A stretch of 11,724 nucleotides of DNA from Flavobacteriaceae bacterium (lineage in GTDB: Bacteria; Bacteroidota; Bacteroidia; Flavobacteriales; Flavobacteriaceae). Positions 1-8,515 of the stretch are shown here, one piece after another. Position numbers and translations under genes: made by a program. Location: positions 1 to 11,724 of the forward strand of contig DAOVTC010000012.1 in NCBI GenBank assembly GCA_030633285.1, read 5' to 3'. Numbering within the stretch: position 1 is the first letter of the stretch; each line of letters opens with the position of its first letter. The notes below the pieces were generated by a model, which ran no database searches, was not told the DNA's origin, and saw only the letters and a list, made by a program, of their open reading frames with translations.

Positions 1-203
1 GAGTTCCATATAAAGGAGAAGTTTACGAAACCATGCATCAGTTTATTGGTGGATTACGTGCCGGAATGGGTTATTGTGGCAGTAAAGATATTGATACACA
101 AAAACAAGCTAAATTTGTAAGAATAACTTCTTCTGGAATAACTGAAAGTCATCCACATAATGTAACAATTACTAAAGAATCACCAAATTATTCAAGACGA
201 TAG
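1..203 (+). CDS. guaB: IMP dehydrogenase, C-terminal fragment (5' end outside window)
   Basis: IMP dehydrogenase oxidises IMP to XMP with NAD+, the committed step of GMP synthesis in the cytosol. Only the last 66 codons, preceded by two bases of an incomplete codon, are present, read from base 3 to the TAG at 201-203. The fragment holds the family's conserved C-terminal segments: VPYKGEV, then [11 protein letters not shown], then AKFVRIT, and [17 protein letters not shown] just before the end. The ESH triplet in the last of these is the part of the family that helps form the monovalent-cation site of the neighbouring subunit. The reading frame is intact to the stop. The gene is followed at about 30 bp by a strong hairpin terminator and faces the RNA helicase gene tail to tail. 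Identification is firm. The catalytic loop and the CBS domains lie outside the window and cannot be judged. Confidence 0.95.
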   Translation, partial: VPYKGEVYETMHQFIGGLRAGMGYCGSKDIDTQKQAKFVRITSSGITESHPHNVTITKESPNYSRR

Positions 204-234
204 GTATTTTAATTTTAGATAAGTAAATAATTAA

Positions 235-269
235 AAAAGCTCCCAAAAATTATTTTTTTGGGAGCTTTT
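235..269. terminator. Bidirectional rho-independent terminator between guaB and the helicase gene
   Basis: A perfect 15-bp stem (235-249 paired with 255-269) closes on a 5-nt loop. Its core is GCTCCC/GGGAGC, flanked by A-runs on the left and T-runs on the right. Because the A- and T-runs are symmetric, the hairpin reads as a terminator on both strands. It can therefore stop guaB from the left and the convergent helicase gene, whose stop codon ends at 289, from the right. Confidence 0.9.
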
Positions 270-288
270 ATTTATATTAAAAATAATT

Positions 289-2031
289 TTATCTTCTTTG
301 TCTTCTACTGCTACTTTTTTTTCTATCTCCACTATAAAAGTTTTTATCTCTATCGCTTCGATTTCTTTTTCTATCTCCTCTGTTTCTATCTTCTCCACCA
401 AAACTTCTTTTAGATCGACTTCTACCTTTAGATTTTGGTTTTGTAGTAACTTCAACCACTATTGCTCTTCCATTAAATCGAGAATTTTTAAAACTTTCTA
501 GAACTTTATCTCTATAATTTTTATCTATTTCAAAGAATGAAAAGTTTTTCAAAATTTCAATTTGACCAATTTCTACATCATTCTTTCTTAAATTATCATT
601 AATAACTCCAATTAGTTTTGCAGGATTTAGCCCATCCATTTTACCCAAATTGATATAGAATCTAGTAAAAGAATCGTCACTAGATCTACTTCTTTCTTTA
701 GAGTCATCTCCATTTAAATCACGAGCATTTTCATAATATGAAAGGAATTGATTAAACTCAATAGAAACAAATCTTTTGATAAGCTCTTCTCTGTCTAGGC
801 CTTCTAGTTTTTCATATATATCTGGTAAAAACTCTTTAATTTCTTTTTCATTGATATCAATATCATGGATCTTATCAATTAATTTATACAATTGTTTCTG
901 ACAAATTTCTTTTCCATTTGGAACCAATTTTTGTTCAAACTTTTTATTGATATTTCTTTCAATTGGGCGTAATTTACCTTTTTCTTTATTGGTAATTAAA
1001 GCTATAGAAATTCCTTTTTTACCTGCTCTCCCAGTTCTCCCACTTCTGTGTGTATAGTTTTCAGGTTGATCGGGTAATTTATAATTAATTATATGAGTAA
1101 GGTCGGTTACATCCAAACCACGTGCTGCAACATCAGTAGCCACTAAAATCTGCAAGTGTTTGGATCTAAATTTTTGCATTACCATATCTCTTTGGGCTTG
1201 AGACAAATCACCATGTAAAGCATCAGCACTATACCCATCAGCAATTAATTTATCTGCCACATCTTTAGTTTCTCTTCGTGTTCTACAAAAAACTATACTG
1301 TATATTTCTGGATTTACATCAGCTATTCTTTTTAATGCTGAATAACGATTTCTGTCTGACACTAAATAAAACTCATGAGTTACACTATCAGCTCCAACAT
1401 TTTTTTTGCCTGCTGAAATTTCAATAGGTTCATGCATATAATTTCTAGCAATCGCTTCAACCTCTTTTGGAAATGTTGCTGAGAAAAGTAAAGTTTGTTT
1501 AGAGGAAGGTGTTGCTTCTAATATTTTGTCGAGCTCATCTTTAAAACCCATATTTAACATTTCATCAGCTTCATCTAAAATCAACCATTTAATGTTATGT
1601 AGATCTAATCGTCTTCTTTTGATTAAATCAACAGTTCTTCCAGGAGTCCCTACAACAACTTGTGAGCCTCTTTTAAGACCTCTTATTTGGTCTTCAATAT
1701 TTGCACCTCCATATACTGCTAAAACATTTAAGTTATTGATATTTTTCGCAAACTCTTCTACGTTTTTAGCTATTTGTATAGCAAGTTCACGGGTAGGAGA
1801 TAAAATAATAGCTTGTGTGTTTTTATTATTTAAGTCTATTTTCTCTAAAATTGGTAAACTAAAAGCAGCTGTTTTTCCTGTGCCAGTTTGGGCAAAAGCT
1901 TTTAAATCACTATCTGAATTTAAAATTTGTGGTATAGCAATTTTTTGAATTGGCGTAGGCATTTCGTAGCCTAGTTCTGATAGTGCATCAGTTAACGCTT
2001 GGCTTAAACCAAGTTCTTTAAATATCGACAT
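289..2031 (-). CDS. deaD: DEAD-box RNA helicase with DbpA-type RNA-binding domain and basic tail (DeaD/CsdA-like)
   Basis: This is an ATP-dependent RNA helicase of 580 residues, expected to remodel structured RNA in ribosome assembly, cold adaptation or mRNA turnover. All core motifs are visible: an N-terminal Q-motif region (about 4-34), motif I AQTGTGKT (47-54), Ia PTRELAIQ (79-86), Ib TPGR (129-132), DEAD (153-156), SAT (184-186), IVFCRT (246-251), ATDVAARGLD (298-307) and HRSGRTGR (328-335). A helical linker follows, then a DbpA-like RNA-binding domain (about 455-530). The last 50 residues are a disordered tail with 22 Arg/Lys, rich in RS and RD pairs. This order matches DeaD/CsdA, so the symbol is given by architecture; DbpA-like rRNA specificity cannot be excluded. 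ATG at 2031 begins directly before the Q-motif region. The gene converges on guaB and lies 116 bp downstream of the lipoprotein gene. Confidence 0.93.
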   Translation of the reverse strand: MSIFKELGLSQALTDALSELGYEMPTPIQKIAIPQILNSDSDLKAFAQTGTGKTAAFSLPILEKIDLNNKNTQAIILSPTRELAIQIAKNVEEFAKNINNLNVLAVYGGANIEDQIRGLKRGSQVVVGTPGRTVDLIKRRRLDLHNIKWLILDEADEMLNMGFKDELDKILEATPSSKQTLLFSATFPKEVEAIARNYMHEPIEISAGKKNVGADSVTHEFYLVSDRNRYSALKRIADVNPEIYSIVFCRTRRETKDVADKLIADGYSADALHGDLSQAQRDMVMQKFRSKHLQILVATDVAARGLDVTDLTHIINYKLPDQPENYTHRSGRTGRAGKKGISIALITNKEKGKLRPIERNINKKFEQKLVPNGKEICQKQLYKLIDKIHDIDINEKEIKEFLPDIYEKLEGLDREELIKRFVSIEFNQFLSYYENARDLNGDDSKERSRSSDDSFTRFYINLGKMDGLNPAKLIGVINDNLRKNDVEIGQIEILKNFSFFEIDKNYRDKVLESFKNSRFNGRAIVVEVTTKPKSKGRSRSKRSFGGEDRNRGDRKRNRSDRDKNFYSGDRKKSSSRRQRR

Positions 2032-2044
2032 ATATTTTATTTAC

Positions 2045-2115
2045 AAAACTCTATTTTACTTGTAAAACTCTGGTTTGCAAATAAATATATTGTTTTATGT
2101 TTTTGAGTTTGCAAA
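2045..2115. repeat. Two short direct-repeat pairs in the helicase leader and promoter region
   Basis: GTTTGCAAA occurs at 2073-2081 and again at 2107-2115, 34 bp apart. Its core TTTGCAAA is a perfect palindrome, and the second copy overlaps the candidate -7 box. AAAACTCT also occurs twice, at 2045-2052 and 2064-2071, 19 bp apart. These could be protein-binding sites or leader-RNA elements. In AT-rich DNA, repeats this short can also arise by chance. Confidence 0.3.
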
Positions 2116-2119
2116 AGTA
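2112..2119 (-). promoter_or_regulatory. Candidate -7 promoter element for the helicase gene
   Basis: On the - strand this reads TACTTTTG, matching the Bacteroidota -7 consensus TAnnTTTG. It would give a leader of roughly 75 nt before the helicase ATG. I see no TTG at the expected -33 spacing, so the call rests on the -7 box alone. Confidence 0.35.
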
Positions 2120-2147
2120 AGACTAATTTAATGAAGTCTACTATAAA

Positions 2148-3590
2148 CTACTGTTTTTTAAGCTGATGAAGTTTTTTTTCTAAACTATATGAATCATTAA
2201 AAAATAAATAAGAATTTTTAACTACACCTTGGTAGTCAATGACTAAAGTTCTTGCCATATCTCCTTCAAACCAAGAATATATATTACAATTCTTATCAAG
2301 TTTGAATTGGGTATTTTTAGGTAATTTTTTTGTTTTAATAAAACTTTTCCATTCTTCAGTTGATTTATTTCTTTCAACTCCTATAAATAATACATCAGGA
2401 AATTCTTTTTGAAAATGTTTTAATTTGCTATTTAGCATTTCAATTTGCGCTATATCCTTAGGCCAAAAATAAATTACCGTATTATTATTTTTAGTAATAT
2501 TATTGATAGTAACTTTATCCCCATTGGCATTAATTGCTAATATTTTTGGTAGTGTATCACCTTGTTTAAATTGTTCTTTTTGCTTAATTGATTTTTTTAT
2601 TTCAGAGATTAATTTTTCATCTGTACAGTGCTTAAAAAAATAGTCTTGAATTTTTTGACATTCAATATCAGACAAAGTTTCATCAGTTAGTGAGTTCCAT
2701 AAACTTTTTGATAGTAAATTATTTTTTAGACTTTTAATTTTAATTTTATCATTTACAATTTCCATAAAATTTAATCCGATAATATTTTTTTCAGGATTAT
2801 TAATTTTTACAGTATAAGCAGTATGGTGTAGGTATGTACCGATATATGCCAGATAAGGCCCATAACTTATTAATGATTCATCATTCAAATTTATATTCTT
2901 TCTAAAACTATAAAACTCATCACTTAAAGTTGGTAATTGCTTTAATTGCAGAGCCTTTTTGTAGTTAAAAGGGTAGTATTCCTTAAAATAGTAAAAGGGA
3001 AAATAAATACCTGTTTTGGAAATTTTTTTAAAAAGCTCAGAAGGTTCTTCATTTTCTGCATTAATTAATTCATTATACTGAAGCATTAACTTCTCAATTT
3101 CTTCATCAACTTTTTTAGAAAACTCTTCTTCATTTAAACGATAATAGTATTTGAATTTTTTTTCGTTTTTTTCTTGTTGTAAATATAAATTGATTAAAAA
3201 ATTATTTTTTGCACCACCTTTTCCACTAAAAATTAAAGACTCATCAAAATCCCAAGTATTTAAATAAATCAATAAACTATCTTTAGGTTCTAAATATAAA
3301 TATTGAAACTCAGGTCCGTGTTTAAAAGTATATAATCCTGCATTTAAAGAATCAAGTTTAAATAAAAACCTATTATTTTGATCTATTTTTGCAGAATCAA
3401 TTATTTTTTCATTTTTTGAAAAATAAATATATTCACTTTTGGGATTTTTTATTTTCCCACCAAAAAATGTGGTATTATTTTCTGTATTTGAATTTTTACA
3501 CGAGAAAGTAAAAAACAAAACACCAACAGAAAAGAATAATATTACAGATGTTAAAAAGTAATTCTTTTTCAAATGAAATGGTTTAAACAT
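2148..3590 (-). CDS. Predicted lipoprotein: DUF4369-like N-terminus, thioredoxin-like C-terminus lacking CXXC
   Basis: This 480-residue protein is probably exported and lipid-anchored. After a charged start (KPFHLKK), a hydrophobic segment (about 11-29) ends in TFSC, with Cys31 as the likely lipidated residue; the -3 Thr is unusual for a lipobox. Residues about 40-130 resemble the DUF4369 domain that often precedes redoxin domains in Bacteroidota. A helical middle follows, and residues about 340-480 look like a TlpA/AhpC-type thioredoxin fold (TLPKI..., TVIYFWP..., ARTLVIDYQG). Where active members have WCxxC the sequence reads FWPKDIAQIEM, and the usual cis-proline before the LVID strand is replaced, so ordinary thiol-disulfide activity is unlikely. 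The start was set at the ATG at 3588-3590: the frame extends to a TTG at 3597-3599, but that lies in a promoter-like box. It sits upstream of the helicase gene and diverges from the ABC-F gene. Its function is unknown. Confidence 0.75.
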   Translation of the reverse strand: MFKPFHLKKNYFLTSVILFFSVGVLFFTFSCKNSNTENNTTFFGGKIKNPKSEYIYFSKNEKIIDSAKIDQNNRFLFKLDSLNAGLYTFKHGPEFQYLYLEPKDSLLIYLNTWDFDESLIFSGKGGAKNNFLINLYLQQEKNEKKFKYYYRLNEEEFSKKVDEEIEKLMLQYNELINAENEEPSELFKKISKTGIYFPFYYFKEYYPFNYKKALQLKQLPTLSDEFYSFRKNINLNDESLISYGPYLAYIGTYLHHTAYTVKINNPEKNIIGLNFMEIVNDKIKIKSLKNNLLSKSLWNSLTDETLSDIECQKIQDYFFKHCTDEKLISEIKKSIKQKEQFKQGDTLPKILAINANGDKVTINNITKNNNTVIYFWPKDIAQIEMLNSKLKHFQKEFPDVLFIGVERNKSTEEWKSFIKTKKLPKNTQFKLDKNCNIYSWFEGDMARTLVIDYQGVVKNSYLFFNDSYSLEKKLHQLKKQ

Positions 3591-3596
3591 GATATA

Positions 3597-3604
3597 CAAA
3601 TGTA
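3597..3604 (-). promoter_or_regulatory. Candidate -7 element immediately upstream of the lipoprotein gene
   Basis: On the - strand this reads TACATTTG, fitting TAnnTTTG. It would place the transcript start within a few bases of the ATG at 3590, giving a nearly leaderless mRNA. No TTG is visible at -33, so support is weak. If real, it rules out the upstream TTG as the start codon. Confidence 0.28.
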
Positions 3605-3737
3605 ATAATCTACTTACGTTACACTTGTTAAGATGTTGTTAAATATTATAGATAAAAAGGTTAAAGTATAAATGTATTACAGTAATATTTAACATTTTAT
3701 TACAAATTGAAGGTAAAATAGAAATAATTAAAAAAGA

Positions 3738-3771
3738 TTTGTAATAAATAAGACTTATTTAATTACTTTTG
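3738..3771 (+). promoter_or_regulatory. Bacteroidota-type promoter of the ABC-F gene
   Basis: TTTG at 3738-3741 and TACTTTTG at 3764-3771, with a 22-bp spacer, match the Bacteroidota -33/-7 pattern of TTG plus TAnnTTTG. The predicted transcript start would leave a leader of about 15 nt before the ATG at 3791. This is the best promoter in the window. Confidence 0.6.
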
Positions 3772-3784
3772 CCGAAAATTTTAA

Positions 3785-5413
<1,629 letters not shown>

Positions 5414-5438
5414 TTCCACGATTCATTAATTATAAATG

Positions 5439-5468
5439 AAACACTCTTTTAGTTTAGAGTGTTTTTTT
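5439..5468 (+). terminator. Rho-independent terminator of the ABC-F gene
   Basis: A 9-bp stem AAACACTCT (5439-5447) pairs with AGAGTGTTT (5456-5464) around an 8-nt loop, and a T-run continues to 5468. It begins 25 bp after the ABC-F stop. The opposite strand lacks an equally good T-run (GTTTCATTT), so it serves the convergent xerD gene less well. Confidence 0.85.
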
Positions 5469-5475
5469 ATGTCTT

Positions 5476-6378
5476 TTAAGAATCTTTTCTAGGATGAAAT
5501 TTTTCAACTACAGCTTTTAAAAAACTTTTATCTAAATGCATATAAATCTCAGTAGTTGTAATACTTTCATGACCAAGCATTTGTTGTATAGCTCGTAAAT
5601 CTGCACCGTTTTCTAACAAATGTGTAGCAAAAGAGTGACGAAATGTATGTGGACTTACTTTTTTTGGAATACCAGCTTTTTGAACCAACCCTTTTAAAAT
5701 CATAAAAACCATATTACGAGTTAATTGTTTGCCTCTTCGGTTTAAAAAAAGAGTATCTTCAAAACCTTTCTGTGTCTTAATTGTTGATCGAATTTGGTTT
5801 TTGTAAATATTGATAAAATTAATAGTATATAAATTTATAGGAACAAATCTTTGTTTATTTCCCTTTCCAATAACACGTATAAACCCTTCTTCAAAAAATA
5901 AATCAGATATTTTTAAATTTGTTAACTCACTTACTCGTAACCCACAACTATACAGAGTTTCAAGCATAGCTCTATTTCTTTCGCCCTCTGGTTTACTTAA
6001 ATCAATTTGAGAAATAATATTATCAATATCTTTCTCTGATAAAGTATCTGGTAATTTTCTGCCAATTTTAGGTGATTCTAATAAGTCAGTTGGATTGTTT
6101 TTACGATAATCTTCAAAAATTAAGTAATCAAAAAAATTCCTCAATCCAGAAATTTGTCTTGCTTGAGTTCGTGGATTAACACTTTTGGCAGAATGATAAA
6201 TAAATTGCTGAATTACTCCTTCATTTATTGATACAGGACTGTCATTCATTTTGTTTTCTTCCAAATAATGAATCAATTTTTTAACGTCATTACTATAACT
6301 ACTAATGGAGTTTTCTGATAAACCTCTTTCTATTTTTAAATAGTGTTGGTAATCAAGTAATGCATTATTCCAATTCAT
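5476..6378 (-). CDS. xerD: Tyrosine recombinase XerD
   Basis: XerD is a site-specific tyrosine recombinase that, normally with a partner, resolves chromosome dimers at dif during division. The protein has 300 residues. The N-terminal SAM-like core-binding domain covers about 1-95 (ALLDYQHYLKIERGLSENSI). The catalytic domain shows the full set of active residues: Arg148 in SCGLRVSEL, Lys172 in GKGNKQRFVP, His244 and Arg247 in HTFRHSFATHL, His270 in LGHES and nucleophile Tyr279 in EIYMHL. These positions agree with the catalytic numbering I know for E. coli XerD, which favours XerD over XerC or a phage integrase. No mobile-element genes flank it, consistent with a housekeeping role. It begins with ATG at 6378 and diverges from aroQ across 97 bp. 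No dif-like site was recognised in the window. Confidence 0.94.
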   Translation of the reverse strand: MNWNNALLDYQHYLKIERGLSENSISSYSNDVKKLIHYLEENKMNDSPVSINEGVIQQFIYHSAKSVNPRTQARQISGLRNFFDYLIFEDYRKNNPTDLLESPKIGRKLPDTLSEKDIDNIISQIDLSKPEGERNRAMLETLYSCGLRVSELTNLKISDLFFEEGFIRVIGKGNKQRFVPINLYTINFINIYKNQIRSTIKTQKGFEDTLFLNRRGKQLTRNMVFMILKGLVQKAGIPKKVSPHTFRHSFATHLLENGADLRAIQQMLGHESITTTEIYMHLDKSFLKAVVEKFHPRKDS

Positions 6379-6410
6379 AGGATTTAAAAGTAATTTTAGT
6401 TATTAAGATA

Positions 6411-6438
6411 TAGGTTTGTGTAAAAATAAGTATTTTTG
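6411..6438 (+). promoter_or_regulatory. Candidate aroQ promoter region with two possible -7 boxes
   Basis: TAGGTTTG (6411-6418) and TATTTTTG (6431-6438) both fit TAnnTTTG on the + strand upstream of the aroQ ATG at 6476. Neither has a TTG at the normal -33 distance; the TTG inside the first lies only 12 bp before the second. Which one is used, if either, cannot be decided from sequence. Confidence 0.3.
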
Positions 6439-6475
6439 GAAATAGAACTTATTATTTCTGTTTAAATTGTTGATT

Positions 6476-6895
6476 ATGAAAATCGTTATTATTAATGGAC
6501 CTAATTTAAATTTACTTGGAAAAAGGGAGCCAAATATTTACGGCAACACAACTTTTGAGTCTTTTTTTAAGAATTTACAAGAAAAATATAAAAATATTGA
6601 ATTAGAATATTTTCAATCTAATATTGAAGGAGAAATTATTGATAAACTTCATCAAGTTGGATTTGAATATACTGGCGTTATACTAAATGCAGCAGCTTAT
6701 ACACATACTTCTGTAGGTATAGGTGATGCTGTAAAAACAATACAAACACCTGTAATAGAGGTTCATATATCAAATGTTTATAAGCGAGAAAAATTTAGAC
6801 ATGAATCATATATAGCACCAAATGTTAAAGGTGTTATTGCAGGATTTGGTATGCAGAGTTATGAATTAGCTCTTTTGTCATTTATAGATCAATGA
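6476..6895 (+). CDS. aroQ: 3-dehydroquinate dehydratase, type II
   Basis: This enzyme catalyses the third step of the shikimate pathway, dehydration of 3-dehydroquinate to 3-dehydroshikimate in the cytosol. The protein has 139 residues, normal for the small dodecameric type II enzymes. It opens with the family hallmark NGPNLNLLGKREPNIYG (7-23), holding Arg17 of the active-site lid and the catalytic Tyr22. It then has FQSNIEGEIID (46-56), NAAAYTHTS (71-79) with Asn71, EVHISN (95-100) with catalytic His97, and FRHESY (107-112) with Arg108. The open frame begins at a TTG at 6467, but the ATG at 6476 is chosen because family members start MKI(x)IINGPN directly. It diverges from xerD. The kinase-like gene follows 98 bp downstream on the same strand and may be partly cotranscribed. 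Confidence 0.95.
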   Translation: MKIVIINGPNLNLLGKREPNIYGNTTFESFFKNLQEKYKNIELEYFQSNIEGEIIDKLHQVGFEYTGVILNAAAYTHTSVGIGDAVKTIQTPVIEVHISNVYKREKFRHESYIAPNVKGVIAGFGMQSYELALLSFIDQ

Positions 6896-6910
6896 TAAAT
6901 TGAAAATTAT

Positions 6911-6950
6911 TATTTATTAAGAATTATAAAGCTAATAAATATCATTTTTT
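6911..6950 (+). terminator. Weak AT-only hairpin after aroQ
   Basis: A perfect 9-bp stem TATTTATTA (6911-6919) pairs with TAATAAATA (6933-6941) around a 13-nt loop, and a T-run lies at 6945-6950. The stem has no GC pair, so it would be weak. It may be a partial terminator between aroQ and the kinase-like gene, or chance in AT-rich DNA. Confidence 0.25.
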
Positions 6951-6993
6951 ATAAAACCACATTACTTTATATTTACCCTTTAAATTTTAGAAT

Positions 6994-7842
6994 ATGATTT
7001 TAGTTGCAGATAGTGGTTCAACAAAAACAAATTGGATAGCAATAGATAAAAATGGTGAAACCTATTTTAAAACCGATACTGAAGGTTTAAACCCGGCAGT
7101 CTTTCCTAAAGAAGTTTTGTATAACAGAATAATTTCTAAAAATAAAATTAAGAAAATTAGAAAGAAAGTAGAGAAAATATTTTTTTACGGAGCAGGTTGT
7201 GGTACACAAACTGCTACCAATTATTTGAAAGAAGTTTTCGAAAGAGTTTTTGAAAATGCTGATATTGAGATATATGAAGATACAATTGCAGCTGTAAAAT
7301 CATTAGAAACAAATGAGCCTGGTGTAGTGTGTATTTTGGGAACTGGCTCAAATTGTAGTTATTTTGATGGAAAAGTTACACATCAAAAAGTGATTTCTTT
7401 GGGTTATATCATTATGGATTATGCTAGTGGGAATTATTATGGTAAACAACTTTTAAGAGATTTTTATTTTAAAAAAATGCCAAAAGAATTGGCTTTAAAA
7501 TTCGAAAATGAATACGACTTAAGTGCTGATACGGTTAAAGAAAATTTATATAAAAACGATAATCCAAATACTTATTTGGCACAAATCGGAAAATTTTTAA
7601 TTGTAAACAAATCTAGTGATTATGCCCAGAAAGTAATAAAAAAGGGTCTGCGTATTTTTACTGAAAATCAAATCTTACAATTTGAAGAGAGTAAAACCGC
7701 TCCAATTTATTTTGTTGGATCAATAGCGCATTTTTTAAGTGATGAAATTAAAGAAGTTTTAAAAGAATACAATCTAAAATTTGGTAGAATAGTTCGGCAT
7801 CCAATTAAAAATTTGGCTAAGAGTCATGCTTTGAAAATTTGA
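6994..7842 (+). CDS. BadF/BadG/BcrA/BcrD-family ATPase, N-acetylglucosamine kinase-like
   Basis: This ASKHA-fold sugar-kinase-like protein of 282 residues probably phosphorylates N-acetylglucosamine or a related amino sugar in the cytosol. Visible elements are phosphate-1 loop DSGSTKTNW (6-14), an acidic residue in EDTIAAVKSL (Asp96) at the usual catalytic Asp position, phosphate-2 loop GTGSNC (116-121), and a late glycine-containing adenosine-type segment YFVGSIAHF (239-247). One departure is that the family segment usually reading GDEGSG is MDYASG here (141-146), in a context (SLGYI...GKQLL) that otherwise fits. BadF-family members range from benzoyl-CoA reductase activators to GlcNAc kinases. 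The length and the lack of a cysteine-rich iron-sulfur motif favour the kinase. ATG at 6994 lies directly before the phosphate-1 loop. It lies downstream of aroQ and converges on the methyltransferase with only 14 bp between stop codons. Substrate specificity is inferred. Confidence 0.82.
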   Translation: MILVADSGSTKTNWIAIDKNGETYFKTDTEGLNPAVFPKEVLYNRIISKNKIKKIRKKVEKIFFYGAGCGTQTATNYLKEVFERVFENADIEIYEDTIAAVKSLETNEPGVVCILGTGSNCSYFDGKVTHQKVISLGYIIMDYASGNYYGKQLLRDFYFKKMPKELALKFENEYDLSADTVKENLYKNDNPNTYLAQIGKFLIVNKSSDYAQKVIKKGLRIFTENQILQFEESKTAPIYFVGSIAHFLSDEIKEVLKEYNLKFGRIVRHPIKNLAKSHALKI

Positions 7843-7856
7843 TATTAAAAAAAGAT

Positions 7857-8483
7857 TTAATCCTTTTTAAATAATAAAGATAATAAACGAGGAATTTTTT
7901 TCTCGTTTATACTTTTAGACTTATCAAAACTTTCAATTATTTCTTCACATTTTAAATTGTATTTTTTTGCTAATGAAGTAAAATCAGAAATATGATGTAC
8001 AAAGCTCTTTACTTTATTAGTTTCAAATTTAGCTTGACTACCTGTATATTGTTTAAAAGGGTGCAGTTCACTTATAAATAGACAGGCTCCTTTCTCTAAA
8101 TTTTCAGATGAATTTTTAAATATAAAATCTAGATTTTCAATATGCTCTAAAACCAAATTGATACTTATCAAATCTACAGGTGTTTTAATAAACTTCCACG
8201 GTTTCGTAATATCTGCTTCAACAAATTTCACAGAATTAGATTTTACTTTTCTTTTAGCTATTTGAAGCATTTCAGGTGAAAAATCAATTGCTATTATCTT
8301 TTGTGCTTTTTTGTTAAGCCAAATAGTATTTTTACCGGTACCACAACCAATTTCTAAAACGGATTTGAAAGCTATTTTCGATAAAATTTCTTTACTAATA
8401 TTTAAGTCTAAATCTCGTGTCTTATTCTCATTAGTATCATAAATTTCAGACCAATATTTATAGGATTCTTTTATGCTATTCAT
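7857..8483 (-). CDS. Class I SAM-dependent methyltransferase
   Basis: This 208-residue protein has the Rossmann-type methyltransferase core. Motif I is VLEIGCGTG (42-50), the S-adenosylmethionine-binding glycine loop. The acidic end of strand 2 is IAIDFSP (64-70, Asp67), the adenine-contact acidic position is ADI (90-92), and the post-I strand leads to SINLVLEHI (107-115), a common form in Methyltransf_11/25-type enzymes. A further conserved element is FISELHPF (136-143). There is no signal peptide or membrane segment, so it is cytosolic. The substrate cannot be read from sequence; small-molecule, quinone or tRNA-base targets are all possible. It is the last gene of the probable lptD-ridA unit, 32 bp after ridA, and faces the kinase-like gene. 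ATG at 8483 fits the usual short N-terminal helix before motif I. Confidence 0.85.
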   Translation of the reverse strand: MNSIKESYKYWSEIYDTNENKTRDLDLNISKEILSKIAFKSVLEIGCGTGKNTIWLNKKAQKIIAIDFSPEMLQIAKRKVKSNSVKFVEADITKPWKFIKTPVDLISINLVLEHIENLDFIFKNSSENLEKGACLFISELHPFKQYTGSQAKFETNKVKSFVHHISDFTSLAKKYNLKCEEIIESFDKSKSINEKKIPRLLSLLFKKD

Positions 8484-8515
8484 AACTTATAAAAGACATT
8501 AAAGTTAATTTTTAA

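Noticed and set aside
231..501. Open frames on both strands over the helicase tail (- strand 231-455; + strand 298-501)
   Set aside because: They overlap the helicase tail and, in part, the terminator hairpin. Their low-complexity composition (Glu/Lys/Ile/Val or Ser/Thr/Phe repeats) mirrors the Arg/Ser-rich tail read in other frames.
1526..1948. 140-codon + strand open frame inside the helicase gene
   Set aside because: It is antisense to the conserved helicase core (motifs I-II) and has no recognisable domain. Constraint on the real frame explains its length.
5810..6010. 66-codon + strand open frame inside xerD
   Set aside because: It is antisense to the XerD catalytic domain and is a shadow frame.
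5476..6378. Phage or mobile-element integrase
   Set aside because: The catalytic residue spacing matches housekeeping XerD, and there are no att-like repeats, tRNA genes or mobile genes nearby.
7847..7869. Possible hairpin between the convergent kinase-like and methyltransferase genes
   Set aside because: The GAT/ATC core has a 3-nt loop and A/T flanks with a mismatch. It is too weak and GC-poor to call a terminator and overlaps the methyltransferase stop region.
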